From Bacillota bacterium (lineage in GTDB: Bacteria; Bacillota; SHA-98; Ch115; JABLXJ01), in contig JABLXJ010000042.1 in assembly GCA_013178125.1 (NCBI GenBank), forward strand, positions 1-60,908: a stretch of DNA of 60,908 bases. The letters run 5' to 3'. A program made the position numbers and the translations under genes. Under the pieces are notes generated by a model, which was not told the DNA's origin, ran no database searches, and was given only the letters and a program-made list of their open reading frames with translations. Of the stretch, positions 19,255 to 27,738 are shown piece by piece; within the stretch, counting starts at the first letter, position 1; every line of letters begins with the position of its first letter.

Positions 19255-20868
19255 TTGACATCAAGGCCGTTGAATGAGTTGAATGAATTCACCGCTCATG
19301 CCCTGCATGATATGCTCATCAGGGGGGAAATCAGCTCACAGGAGATAGTCCAGTCGGTCTATCGCAGGATAGATGAGGTCGAGCCGGACGTGAGGGCCTT
19401 TGTCACGTTGACCCGGGATGAGGCGCTCAACCAGGCGAGAGAGGCCGATGAAAGGATCCGGAGGGGCGAGGATGTGGGGCCCCTCACCGGAATCCCCGTT
19501 GCCCTCAAAGATAACCTGTGCACGCGCGGGGTCCGGACGACATGTTCCTCGAAGATACTGAAGGATTTCATTCCGCCATATGACGCCACCGTCGTTGAGC
19601 GCCTGAGAAGGTGCGGGGCTATAGCTATAGGGAAGACTAACTTGGACGAGTTTGCCATGGGGTCCTCGACGGAGAATTCCGGGTTCTTCACGACGCGAAA
19701 CCCCTGGGATCTCTCGAGGGTGCCCGGCGGCTCGAGCGGGGGAAGCGCAGCCGCCGTGGCGGCCGGTGAGACCATCGTGGCGCTGGGTTCGGATACAGGA
19801 GGCTCCATCCGGCAGCCCGCATCATACTGCGGCGTTGTCGGCCTCAAACCTACATACGGCGCCGTATCCCGGTATGGCCTTGTCGCGTTCGCGTCGTCCC
19901 TCGACCAGATCGGGCCGCTGACAAAGGACGTGAGGGATTGCGCGATCGTCATGAACGCCATCGCCGGGTATGATCCCTGCGATTCCACCTCGGTGGACAG
20001 GCAGCACCCGGATTATACGAGTTTCCTGGTGCCCGAGGTCAAGGGCTTGCGCTTCGGCATTCCAAGGGAGTATTTCGGCAAGGGGCTGGACGACGATGTC
20101 AGGGCTGCCATCGATAACGCGATAAAGACGTTTGAGGGCCTGGGCGCCATCCCTGTAGAGGTATCGCTCCCGCACTCTGAATATGCCCTTGCCGCGTACT
20201 ACCTGGTGGCGCCCGCCGAGGCGAGCTCCAACCTCGCCCGCTACGACGGCGTCAAGTACGGCTACAGGGCTCAGGGCCAGCCGGACTCGGTTACCATGAC
20301 CAGGCGCACGCGGCGCGAGGGATTCGGGGCAGAGGTGAAGCGCCGCGTCATGCTCGGAACTTACGCGCTGAGCTCGGGCTACTACGATGCATACTACCTG
20401 AAGGCTTTGAAGGTCCGCACGCTGCTGGTGAGGGATTTCGAGGCGGCCTTTGAAAAGTGCGATTTCATTATCTCGCCTACCTCGCCGACAGTTGCGTTTA
20501 AAATTGGAGAAAAAATGGACGACCCGCTGTCTATGTACCTGACTGACATCTACACAATCACGGCCAACCTAGTGGCCGTGCCGGGCCTTTCGATACCGTG
20601 TGGTTTTGGCAGCGATGAAATGCCCGTAGGGCTCCAGCTTCTCGGAAAACATTTTGACGAGGGCACCATCATCAGGGCGGCCTACGCCTTTGAGCAGGCA
20701 ACAGGTGGTGCCGGGATTCTTGCCGGGATTCTGGCGAGGCTCAAGAGGAGACGGCCTGCGGGTGTTGACGAGGGGACCCCGGACAGTGGGATACAGGACA
20801 GTAGGATACGGGATAGAGACGAGGATAAGGTCAGGGGCGGCGTAGGAGGTGGAATTCGCCATGAATAG
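19255..20868 (+). CDS. gatA: Aspartyl/glutamyl-tRNA amidotransferase subunit A
   Basis: GatA is the amidase subunit that releases ammonia from glutamine. The Ser-cisSer-Lys triad is visible as Lys85 (PVALKDN), Ser160 region ([11 protein letters not shown]) and Ser184 ([11 protein letters not shown]). TTG 19255 is preferred because AAAGGGGG lies 11 bases upstream. GTG 19198 or TTG 19270 are alternatives. After the normal end near [12 protein letters not shown] come about 35 extra residues ([18 protein letters not shown]) encoded by slipped repeats (gacagtgggatacaggacagtaggata). gatB starts inside the gatA stop region, eight bases before its end. Confidence 0.95.
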   Translation: MTSRPLNELNEFTAHALHDMLIRGEISSQEIVQSVYRRIDEVEPDVRAFVTLTRDEALNQAREADERIRRGEDVGPLTGIPVALKDNLCTRGVRTTCSSKILKDFIPPYDATVVERLRRCGAIAIGKTNLDEFAMGSSTENSGFFTTRNPWDLSRVPGGSSGGSAAAVAAGETIVALGSDTGGSIRQPASYCGVVGLKPTYGAVSRYGLVAFASSLDQIGPLTKDVRDCAIVMNAIAGYDPCDSTSVDRQHPDYTSFLVPEVKGLRFGIPREYFGKGLDDDVRAAIDNAIKTFEGLGAIPVEVSLPHSEYALAAYYLVAPAEASSNLARYDGVKYGYRAQGQPDSVTMTRRTRREGFGAEVKRRVMLGTYALSSGYYDAYYLKALKVRTLLVRDFEAAFEKCDFIISPTSPTVAFKIGEKMDDPLSMYLTDIYTITANLVAVPGLSIPCGFGSDEMPVGLQLLGKHFDEGTIIRAAYAFEQATGGAGILAGILARLKRRRPAGVDEGTPDSGIQDSRIRDRDEDKVRGGVGGGIRHE

Positions 20869-22471
20869 TGGCTTTAATAGCAGCAATAGCAGCGACAGCA
20901 GCGACACCGGCAGCGGCACGAACGTGATCGGCAGTGGCATCGGTACGGCCGTAGGATACAGTGGCAATGGAGAGTATGATGGAGAATACGGCGGAGATTA
21001 TGGCGGAGGAGAGTATGGCGAATATGAAGTGGTAATCGGGCTCGAGGTCCACGCCGAGCTTCAAACAGAGTCGAAGATGTTCTGCGGGTGCAGCACAAAA
21101 TTCGGCGCGGCCCCCAATTCCCATGTATGCCCCATCTGCCTGGGCATGCCCGGCGTCCTCCCGGTGATCAACCGGAAGGCCGTGGAGTTCGCCATTCGCG
21201 CGGGGCTCGCTTTGAACTGCGAGATCGCCGAGTTCAGCAAGTTTGACCGGAAGAACTATTTCTACCCCGATCTTCCTAAGAACTACCAAATATCCCAGTA
21301 TGACCTCCCCCTATGCCGGAATGGCTATATTGATATTTCTAGCGAGAGGAGAATCAGGATAAGGCGCGTTCACCTCGAGGAGGAGGCGGGGAAATCCATC
21401 CATGAGGGGCAGAATATACTCGAGTCCAGCTTCTCGTTGGAGGATTACAATCGCACGGGCATCCCGCTCCTCGAGATAGTGAGCGAGCCCGATATACGAT
21501 CGCCCAGGGAGGCGTATGTATATCTCAGTACGCTGAGGTCCATCCTGCAGTATATCGGCGTATCAGACTGCAAGATGGAGGAGGGGTCGCTACGCTGTGA
21601 TGCAAACATTTCGGTGCGGCCTCGAGGCAGCATCCAGTACGGGGCGCAGACCGAGCTGAAGAACCTTAATTCGTTCCGCGCCGTGGAGAGGGGCCTTGAA
21701 TTCGAGGCGGAGCGCCAGATAAACGCCCTGAGGCGAGGGGAGCGGGTCGTCCGGGAGACGCGGCATTGGGATGAGGCAAGGGGCGTCACCGTCCCGATGC
21801 GAAGCAAAGAGGAGGCGCATGACTACCGCTACTTCCCCGAGCCGGACCTCGTACCGATGGTCATTGGGCGCGAATGGGTCGAGCGGGTCCGCGGAGAGCT
21901 GCCCGAGCTGCCGGGCGCGCGTAAGGAGCGGTTCATCGTGGAGTACGGCCTCCCGGAGTATGATGCCGACCTCATAACGGAGTCCAGGGCCATGGCCGAC
22001 TTCTTCGAGGCGTGTGCCAGGAGCTACAGGGATCCCAAGGTCGTAAGCAACTGGATAATGGGCGAGCTATCGCGTCTCATGAATGAGTCCGGCAAGGATA
22101 TCAGCGAGGTGCTCATAACCCCGGAAGGCCTCGTCGAGATGCTGGAGCTCATTGATGATGGGGTCATCACCGGCAAGATCGCCAAGACCGTGTTCGAGGA
22201 GATGTTCAGGACGGGCAAGGCCGCCCGGGAGGTTGTGGAGGAGAAGGGCCTCGTGCAGATAGCCGATGAAAGCCAGCTTCTGGGCGTTATAGACCAGGTT
22301 ATAGCCGAGAACCCCGGGCCCGTAGCGGATGTCGCGTCAGGCAAGGACAAGGCGATCACCTTTCTGGTCGGCCAGGTTATGCGCAAGACCCGGGGGCGGG
22401 CCAACCCCCAAGTCGCGACGAGGCTACTGCGGGAGAGGCTCCAGGGCGGAAGCGGCGACAGCAGCGCGTGA
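20861..22471 (+). CDS. gatB: Aspartyl/glutamyl-tRNA amidotransferase subunit B with low-complexity N-terminal extension
   Basis: GatB is the tRNA-binding kinase-like subunit. The conserved protein starts at [13 protein letters not shown] (about residue 56) with the zinc-site region [10 protein letters not shown]...CPICLGMPG, and the C-terminal YqeY-like domain ends in [13 protein letters not shown]. Ahead of it are about 55 residues rich in Ser, Asn, Gly and Tyr ([32 protein letters not shown]) found in no GatB I know. The start at 20861 is fixed by AGGAGGTGG eight bases upstream and by overlap with the gatA stop, so the extension is probably translated. Confidence 0.95.
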   Translation: MNSGFNSSNSSDSSDTGSGTNVIGSGIGTAVGYSGNGEYDGEYGGDYGGGEYGEYEVVIGLEVHAELQTESKMFCGCSTKFGAAPNSHVCPICLGMPGVLPVINRKAVEFAIRAGLALNCEIAEFSKFDRKNYFYPDLPKNYQISQYDLPLCRNGYIDISSERRIRIRRVHLEEEAGKSIHEGQNILESSFSLEDYNRTGIPLLEIVSEPDIRSPREAYVYLSTLRSILQYIGVSDCKMEEGSLRCDANISVRPRGSIQYGAQTELKNLNSFRAVERGLEFEAERQINALRRGERVVRETRHWDEARGVTVPMRSKEEAHDYRYFPEPDLVPMVIGREWVERVRGELPELPGARKERFIVEYGLPEYDADLITESRAMADFFEACARSYRDPKVVSNWIMGELSRLMNESGKDISEVLITPEGLVEMLELIDDGVITGKIAKTVFEEMFRTGKAAREVVEEKGLVQIADESQLLGVIDQVIAENPGPVADVASGKDKAITFLVGQVMRKTRGRANPQVATRLLRERLQGGSGDSSA

Positions 22472-22680
22472 TTCGCTATTCGCTGATGGAGTCTGCTATT
22501 CGCCAATATGGTGGCGGGTAATAAGAGGATACAGGCAGGCAATGGTGGATACGGGGTACAGAATGTGCGGAGAATATGAATATAGGGAGAGTGTGGATAT
22601 AGATAGATGATGGATAGATAGATGATAGATTATGCACAGGTAGAGAAGGCAAGGCATGGCAGGGGGGCAGCTAAAGGGGA
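22472..22680. repeat. Slipped-repeat spacer between gatB and the EamA gene
   Basis: The spacer contains degenerate repeats of gattcgctattcgc (22471-22505) and of gatagatgatg (22598-22634), with a GGGGGG ribosome binding site at its end. No gene or promoter is evident. Confidence 0.5.
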
Positions 22681-23685
22681 ATGAAAAAGGCCAGGGCATG
22701 GGCTGATGCCTCATTACTCATCGTCACATTAATATGGGGCTCGGCTTTTGTCCTGGTTAAAGACATTGTCCGGACTGTGCCGCCAATAGTGCTGGTCGCG
22801 ACGAGGTTTCTTGCCGCAACCGTGTTATTGGGCGCCGTCATGGCGCCGCGCCTCCGATTCATAAACAGGCGCCTTCTTGCCGCCGGTAGCCTTATAGGGG
22901 TGATCCTGTTTAGCGGGTTCATCCTACAGACCGTTGGCATTGAATATACATCGGCTTCAAAGGCCGCCTTCATAACAGCCCTTTCAGTTGTGATGGTCCC
23001 GCTCTTCGCCGCTCTCGTGTTGAAGCAGAAGCCTACGGCGTTATCTCTCATAGGGGCCGGCCTCGCCATGCTCGGCCTCGCGCTCCTGACCCTTCACCCC
23101 GGCCCGGGAGCGGGGGCCGGCGGCCATGCCGTGGGTGGGCTCCTCGTGAATGCGGGGGATATTATAATCTTCATGGGGGCTATTGCCTTTGCTCTGCACA
23201 TAGTCTTTGTAGGTAGATACGCCCCCTCCCTGGATGTGCCGCTGCTCGTCCTCATCCAGATGGCTACCGTGGCGATAATAAGCTGGGCCGAGATCGCTAT
23301 TGAGGCAGTCGTAGCGGCGATCATGTGGGATTCCGTACAGGGCTTGATGAGGGGCTTCGACAGGGGCCTCAACCTCCCTGACTTGCCGTGCAGGCTCGCT
23401 GGCTGGTGGGCCATGGACTTCAGGAGTGTCACCCCGAGGACCTGGGTGGCAATATTATTTCTGGGGGTTTTCGGCACAGCCCTGGCGTTTTTTATACAGA
23501 ACGCCGCCCAGAGGTTCACGACTCCGACGCGCGTGGCAATTATCTTCTCCACTGAGCCTGTATTTACCGCGATTTTCGCCCGTGTCTTCTTCGGAGAGGC
23601 GCTCGGGATGAGGGGGGTGCTGGGATCTATCCTCATCCTCGCCGGGACCATTGTGGCAGAGCTGCCGGCGAGGGGGGATGGGTAG
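22681..23685 (+). CDS. EamA/DMT-superfamily transporter
   Basis: The 334-aa protein has two EamA repeats and about ten membrane segments. The first half carries LIWGSAFVLVKD and FLAATVLLGAV, the second FLGVFGTALAFFIQNAAQ and TEPVFTAIFARVFFGE, which are typical drug/metabolite exporter motifs. The substrate cannot be told. It stands alone, flanked on both sides by GATA-rich repeat tracts. ATG 22681 has a G-run 8-13 bases upstream. Confidence 0.88.
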   Translation: MKKARAWADASLLIVTLIWGSAFVLVKDIVRTVPPIVLVATRFLAATVLLGAVMAPRLRFINRRLLAAGSLIGVILFSGFILQTVGIEYTSASKAAFITALSVVMVPLFAALVLKQKPTALSLIGAGLAMLGLALLTLHPGPGAGAGGHAVGGLLVNAGDIIIFMGAIAFALHIVFVGRYAPSLDVPLLVLIQMATVAIISWAEIAIEAVVAAIMWDSVQGLMRGFDRGLNLPDLPCRLAGWWAMDFRSVTPRTWVAILFLGVFGTALAFFIQNAAQRFTTPTRVAIIFSTEPVFTAIFARVFFGEALGMRGVLGSILILAGTIVAELPARGDG

Positions 23686-23728
23686 ATAGACAGATGGATA
23701 GATGGTTGGACTAGATGGATAGTGGTGC

Positions 23729-23756
23729 TTGGCAGGAATCCAGTTTGTGATATAAT
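23729..23756 (+). promoter_or_regulatory. Sigma-A promoter of the UroD-family gene
   Basis: TTGGCA (23729-23734) and TATAAT (23751-23756) are 16 bases apart, 69 bp upstream of the GTG start. Five of six -35 bases and all -10 bases match the consensus. Just upstream is a GATA-rich tract (23684-23722). Confidence 0.65.
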
Positions 23757-23824
23757 TTTTTATACTAGAGTTTTCGATAACTTTAGAGGAATCCTGTAAA
23801 CATTGGTGGGAGGGACGTTTCAAG

Positions 23825-24826
23825 GTGCGGTTAATAGACATTGTAAGGCAATCCCCGAGGCGTCTTGTCATTCCATTGATGGGCTATCCCGGTGCCCATC
23901 TCACAAACTCCACAATAAGACAAAACGAGTTCAACAGCGACCTTCACTACAGATCCGTCTACAAGTTGGTTGAGAGGTTCGACCCTGATGCCATCTTCTT
24001 CATGATGGACCTGTCCGTCGAGGCGGGGGCCCTCGGGCTCCAGGTCCGCTACCCGCTAAGCGAGTCGGCAACCGTAGAGCACCACCCTGTAAAAAGCGTC
24101 GCTGATCTCGAGCAATACCAGGTTCTCGATCCTTTATTTGACGCGCGAGTGAAATCTTATATCGAGACGATGAAGCTCATGGCGAGGAGCCTCGACCTGC
24201 CCAAAGGCGGCTACGTAATCGGCCCGTTTACCCTGGCCGGCCTCTTGATGGGCGCGGTCGAGATCGCCACGGCCACCATTACCGAGCCCGACCTGGTTTT
24301 ATCGGTGGTGAACTTTGCCGAGAACATCATCGTTCGTTACGCCAAGGAGCTAATCCGGGCTGGAGCGGACATGATCGCGATACTCGAGCCCACGGCAACC
24401 TTCCTCTCGCCGAAGGCGTTTTCCAGGTTCTCGGGTGCATCAGTGAGCAGGATCGTGAGGTTCCTTGATGCCATGACTATACTACACATCTGCGGGAATA
24501 CCACTCACTTGATTGAGGCCATGTGCGATACGGGGGTTCAGGGCTTGAGCCTTGATTCCGTGGTTGATTTCCCTGCAGTGGCCCCAAGGGTGAGGAGCGA
24601 TGTGGTGTTGATAGGCAATATCGACCCGGTCCGGGTGATGGTGAATGAGAAGCCAGATGGGGTTAAGAAGGCGGTGAATAACCTGCTTGAGGCGATGGAG
24701 CCCTATCCCAACTTCATCCTGAGCACAGGGTGCGACCTGCCGCTCGAGACGCCGCTCGAGAACATCCAGGCGTTTATGGAGGCGGGCAAGGCCTGGCGGC
24801 TGCGGAGGGCGGATAGCGCCGCGTAG
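23825..24826 (+). CDS. Uroporphyrinogen decarboxylase (MtaA/CmuA-like) family protein
   Basis: Members of this family are either HemE or zinc-dependent methyltransferases that move methyl groups from corrinoid proteins. This 333-aa protein looks like the methyltransferase type: it has the zinc-ligand pattern LHICGNTTHLIEAM followed by STGCDLPLETPLENI, and NIDPVRVM, and lacks the HemE N-terminal RQAGR motif. No corrinoid protein or partner methyltransferase is adjacent, so its substrate is unknown. The GTG start has GGGAGGGA at good spacing, and its own promoter is visible upstream. Confidence 0.82.
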   Translation: MRLIDIVRQSPRRLVIPLMGYPGAHLTNSTIRQNEFNSDLHYRSVYKLVERFDPDAIFFMMDLSVEAGALGLQVRYPLSESATVEHHPVKSVADLEQYQVLDPLFDARVKSYIETMKLMARSLDLPKGGYVIGPFTLAGLLMGAVEIATATITEPDLVLSVVNFAENIIVRYAKELIRAGADMIAILEPTATFLSPKAFSRFSGASVSRIVRFLDAMTILHICGNTTHLIEAMCDTGVQGLSLDSVVDFPAVAPRVRSDVVLIGNIDPVRVMVNEKPDGVKKAVNNLLEAMEPYPNFILSTGCDLPLETPLENIQAFMEAGKAWRLRRADSAA

Positions 24827-24918
24827 GAGGCGCTACGTGTCTAGGGAGCGCTGCGTAGAATGGGGGCTGCGTAGGATGGGATAGAAGTGCAGGCGGGCGC
24901 AGGGCTGATGATAGGTGA

Positions 24919-24941
24919 GCGGCGGGCTAATCGCCCGCCGC
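24919..24941. terminator. GC hairpin overlapping the stop of the P-loop gene
   Basis: GCGGCGGGC (24919-24927) and GCCCGCCGC (24933-24941) form a perfect 9-bp stem with a five-base loop. The loop holds part of the stop codon of the minus-strand gene. It separates two convergent genes and may act as a bidirectional terminator, although no T-run follows. Confidence 0.45.
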
Positions 24942-26057
24942 GGAAGAAGCCGGTGATACCTCAGCTGCATACCTCAATATGCGCGCCAGAATCTGTTCTC
25001 GCAGCTCCGTGATGCCATCGAAATCCATCGCCGGCGTATAGAAGGATTCCATCCGGTCGTGCTCGGTCTTTGCCTCACCAATGAAGCGGATTGCGCGGTT
25101 GAAGAGCCGCTCGAATATCTCGCGATCCTCGACCATTATCGATGAGAATCTGGTGGTTATGGACGGGGACAGGCACTCATTCATGTCGATTATAGTATCT
25201 TCAGGCGCAGGGGTGTAAGTATGCGGCTCGATCGATTTGGTCAGGGCAACTCCGAGGTCTGCGATGACGACATGCTCAACCTTCTCGGGGTTGAGTGGGC
25301 AGTGGTAGAATTCTACATCATGGCCCCGTTCTATAGCTGCGGTCGCAACCTTATAGAGGAGCGTTGATTTCCCGGTCCCGGGGTCGCCCTCGATAATGTA
25401 TTTCATCTGGCAGGTGCCGACGATCGTATCCAGGTAATTCATCAGGCCGTCCGGGGTTATGGCGCTGGCGAATAAATGCCTCGCCCGGCCAACTATGGAT
25501 GACGCAGGCCGGGTGCCGAAGATCTCCCTGATTATCTGCTCGGCCTTTTTATTTGCCTTTCCAAAATCCATCCCCTTGAGGTTGCATGCCTCCCAGTCGT
25601 CGTAAACCGCCTTGGCCGCCCTCAGGAACCGGTAGGCATGTTCAAAAAGCCTCGCTATATTCCCATTTGCTTCGAGAATCTCCTCCTTATGCTTGCGGAT
25701 CTGGGCCTCATCCCAGTAATCGCCCAGGTGGATGATCTCGTCGACGGCACCGGGCGTACGGGGGTCATATACATGTGGAGCTGTGCCATCGATCAGTGCC
25801 ACGCCGATGACCGGGATAACGACGCCATCGAGCGAGCCGTTGTCTGACGAACAGTGGTGCAACTCGACATCATATCCGCGGTCCACCATTGCTTCCGCTA
25901 TCTTGCGCATAAATGTGGACTTGCCGACGCCAGGGCCTCCCTTGATGACCAGTATGCGGGTTGCGTTTGGGGTAATGATCTGGTCGTAGAAGGAATAGAA
26001 CCCCTGGGGTGTATTGCCTCCAGGGAAGACCCTCTTGATGTAGCCCTTTCTTACCAT
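24927..26057 (-). CDS. Tandem P-loop ATPase of the PRK06851 type
   Basis: The 376-aa protein holds two copies of a P-loop domain. Walker A GGPGVGKST is at residues 40-48 and GDPGTGKST at 224-232. Each is followed by a similar block (YDVELHHCSSD...VVIPVIGVALIDG and HDVEFYHCPLN...VVIADLGVALTKS), so the gene arose by internal duplication. The family is found in spore-forming Bacillota and its role is not known to me. A conserved HHC/YHC in each half could bind metal. It is next to the cluster of tiny membrane proteins on the same strand. Confidence 0.8.
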   Translation of the reverse strand: MVRKGYIKRVFPGGNTPQGFYSFYDQIITPNATRILVIKGGPGVGKSTFMRKIAEAMVDRGYDVELHHCSSDNGSLDGVVIPVIGVALIDGTAPHVYDPRTPGAVDEIIHLGDYWDEAQIRKHKEEILEANGNIARLFEHAYRFLRAAKAVYDDWEACNLKGMDFGKANKKAEQIIREIFGTRPASSIVGRARHLFASAITPDGLMNYLDTIVGTCQMKYIIEGDPGTGKSTLLYKVATAAIERGHDVEFYHCPLNPEKVEHVVIADLGVALTKSIEPHTYTPAPEDTIIDMNECLSPSITTRFSSIMVEDREIFERLFNRAIRFIGEAKTEHDRMESFYTPAMDFDGITELREQILARILRYAAEVSPASSAAGD

Positions 26058-26453
26058 AGGCTGGTGCCAACCTCCTTATCCCACATTGGAGTCCCGATTT
26101 AGAGTCCCGATGGGATAGTTCCATAATATGGCTTTGAAGTCTAGGGAGTGCATATGCCAGGCGGGCGTTAACAAAAGTTTAACATCAGGCAGTATAGTAT
26201 AGTGCGCTGACTAGTTGCCTCTGATTGGTTGTTCCCGGGCTTACGGGATTCATTGGTACATGTTAAGCGTTTGGTAGATGTCAGGCGTGAGGGCCCACGC
26301 CTGCAAATGCATACTGCAGGCTGCATATTGCATATCCGCATACCGTTGGTATGGCCGGCCGGTTGCACCGCTGGTTCTACCCGGAGGCGCTTGAGGCGCT
26401 CACTGCGGGTCGAGCCCTATACTGCCGGCGTGGGCCCTGAGGTCACCCTGACC
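26058..26453. other. Gene-free region with several hairpins
   Basis: No convincing gene is seen. On the minus strand, the P-loop gene start is preceded by AAGGAGG. The stretch 26282-26442 is rich in inverted repeats: CAGGCGTG/CACGCCTG, CATACC/GGTATG with a 3-base loop, and a long-range pair AGGGCCCACGCC (near 26289) with GGCGTGGGCCCT (near 26429). The nested arrangement could be a structured RNA of about 160 nt on either strand. It carries no 6S, SRP, tmRNA or RNase P signature that I can recognise. Confidence 0.35.
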
Positions 26454-26582
26454 CTACCCCCTGGATGGCGCCGGGGCAGGGTTATTTGCTTCATCGCCCG
26501 GAGCCAGGAGGAATAGGAAGAAGAGTAATAGGATTAGGAGCAGGAAGAATATCAACTTATTACCCTGTTGAGCCCGGGGCAT
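26454..26582 (-). CDS. Small single-span membrane protein (42 aa)
   Basis: The predicted protein starts MPRAQQGNKL, has a strongly hydrophobic Leu/Phe segment (IFFLLLILLLFFLFLLAPG, residues about 11-29), and ends with a polar Pro-rich tail. The ATG at 26582 is supported by GGAGGAGGG eight bases upstream. No homologue is known to me. It resembles the very short membrane proteins often made during sporulation. Two more such genes lie on the same strand at 26738 and 27360, which raises confidence that it is real. Confidence 0.5.
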   Translation of the reverse strand: MPRAQQGNKLIFFLLLILLLFFLFLLAPGDEANNPAPAPSRG

Positions 26583-26737
26583 ACCGTGATCCCTCCTCCA
26601 GTGCAACATCCAGCGCTGGCCCGGTTGACAGCCAGGCGGCAACAAGTCCAGGCCTTCACCCAGGAAGCCAGATATAGGTAGGCAGCCGCGAGTTAAGGCG
26701 ATGGTCGATGGCTAAGGCAGCGATTGAGCAAAGTTTC

Positions 26738-26815
26738 CTAGAAGATCAGGAATAGGAGGAAAATGATGGCAAGTATCCATATCCACCACCAGAAGATCAC
26801 ACCCTTGGTTTCCAT
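26738..26815 (-). CDS. Tiny single-span membrane protein (25 aa)
   Basis: The frame METKGVIFWWWIWILAIIFL continues LFLIF and stops. A Trp-rich hydrophobic helix makes up nearly the whole peptide. AAAGGGGG stands seven bases before the ATG, a strong ribosome binding site that short random frames rarely have. A 20-bp palindrome and an 18-bp motif shared with the gene at 27360 lie 32-77 bp upstream. The peptide matches no family I know. Confidence 0.5.
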   Translation of the reverse strand: METKGVIFWWWIWILAIIFLLFLIF

Positions 26816-26846
26816 TGCCAGGCCCCCTTTACCTCAAGTATTGCCT

Positions 26847-26866
26847 GTGATCACTATAGTGATCAC
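26847..26866. promoter_or_regulatory. 20-bp perfect palindrome between divergent small genes
   Basis: GTGATCACTA-TAGTGATCAC is perfectly self-complementary. A further half-site-like GGTCACTA follows at 26875. It lies between the minus-strand 25-aa gene (start 26815) and the plus-strand 96-aa gene (start 26984), a typical place for an operator that controls both. Confidence 0.5.
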
Positions 26867-26874
26867 TACCATAC

Positions 26875-26892
26875 GGTCACTACATAATATGG
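26875..26892 (-). promoter_or_regulatory. 18-bp motif shared by the tiny-protein genes, copy 1
   Basis: Plus-strand GGTCACTACATAATATGG recurs with one mismatch at 27516-27533. Each copy lies 49-60 bp upstream of a minus-strand tiny membrane protein gene. On the minus strand it reads CCATATTATG..., and CATATT resembles the -35 element of sporulation sigma-E promoters, but I find no convincing -10 at the right distance. Confidence 0.45.
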
Positions 26893-26983
26893 CCTGGTGA
26901 CCCAGGAGGTTCCAGGCGTGACGCCTTTATCTTCTCATTCATAATATGTTTATGTAATAACCATAAAAAGGGGGGGCTATCTC

Positions 26984-27274
26984 ATGTGGATGCGGGATAC
27001 TCAGCAAAGCGTACCCACTGTCAGCCCTGCGTTGACCTACATTTTGGTGGGGGTGGCTGCCCTGTCAGCCTTCGATTCCTTCGTTTTGAGGCTCGGCTCG
27101 GGAAAGGAAGGCTCGGGGGGGAAACCGGAACCGGGCCAGCCAGCGGAGGCCGGTGGGTCAATTTCGGCCTCAGGGGGTGTAAAGGATTCTATAGGGGTAA
27201 AGGATTCCATAAAGGAAGAGGAACCAGGGAACGGTCCACAGGTTCCGCAGCCGGGGGCGAGCCCGGAATCGTAA
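26984..27274 (+). CDS. Small membrane protein of unknown function (96 aa)
   Basis: Residues about 14-36 are hydrophobic (PALTYILVGVAALSAFDSF), followed by a charged, Gly/Pro-rich tail that contains a slipped duplication (GVKDSIGVKDSI). GGGGGGG lies seven bases before the ATG. The stop codon TAA is inside the left arm of a 51-base hairpin. I do not recognise the family. Its position beside other small membrane proteins and before the ybaB-ger block suggests a sporulation-related role, which is inference. Confidence 0.55.
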   Translation: MWMRDTQQSVPTVSPALTYILVGVAALSAFDSFVLRLGSGKEGSGGKPEPGQPAEAGGSISASGGVKDSIGVKDSIKEEEPGNGPQVPQPGASPES

Positions 27275-27321
27275 GAAAGGACCGGCTCACGTCGATCCGA
27301 CGAGAGCCGGTCCTTTCTTAC
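27271..27321. terminator. 51-base near-perfect hairpin, bidirectional terminator
   Basis: GTAAGAAAGGACCGGCTC (27271-27288) pairs with GAGCCGGTCCTTTCTTAC (27304-27321). Inside, CGTCG/CGACG continue the stem around a 3-base loop, with a single A/A mismatch. It overlaps the stop codon of the plus-strand gene and lies 39 bp beyond the stop of the minus-strand 35-aa gene, so it separates convergent units. Confidence 0.75.
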
Positions 27322-27359
27322 CCGCGCACCTGATGGCATCCGGGGCGAAATCTCAAGCT

Positions 27360-27467
27360 TTATGGCTCCTTCGCCGTCTCGAGCGGGAAGAGGAAGAAGA
27401 AAAAGAAGAGAAAGAATATCACCAAGATGATAATCCAGAACCACCAATCAGGAGACATTGCCTTCAT
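27360..27467 (-). CDS. Small single-span membrane protein (35 aa)
   Basis: The frame MKAMSPDWWFWIIILVIFFL continues with a Phe/Leu-rich stretch and a short polar end (PLETAKEP). GGGAGG stands before the ATG. Like the 25-aa peptide at 26738 it combines a Trp-rich start with one hydrophobic helix, and both carry nearly the same 18-bp motif upstream. Too short for homology to be judged by eye. Confidence 0.55.
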   Translation of the reverse strand: MKAMSPDWWFWIIILVIFFLFFFFFLFPLETAKEP

Positions 27468-27515
27468 CTACGGGGCCTCCCTTCGTAAGCTTTTCGCCTG
27501 GTAGCTTTGTGCCCA

Positions 27516-27533
27516 GGTCAATACATAATATGG
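27516..27533 (-). promoter_or_regulatory. 18-bp motif shared by the tiny-protein genes, copy 2
   Basis: GGTCAATACATAATATGG differs at one position from the copy at 26875-26892 and lies 49 bp upstream of the 35-aa gene on the minus strand. Confidence 0.45.
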
Positions 27534-27738
27534 TGATGCTCGCTGAAGTGTGAGTTGCGTGATCTCCCGAATATAAATGGAGATAATCATTGCATCATGC
27601 CTGTGCGTGCCTGTGCGGTATGGTTTTACCGATGTTTTGAACGCTGCCGGGGCAACGTGGAAGGTACATAGAAGGTACATAAGATGGGGGGCGTGAATAT
27701 ACTCTAATGAACGGCCTAAAGGAGGGAGAGATAACCCT

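Noticed and set aside
26229-26516. 95-codon plus-strand frame
   Set aside because: Arg-rich, no ribosome binding site, and it lies over hairpins and the end of the 42-aa minus-strand gene. It looks like noncoding sequence.
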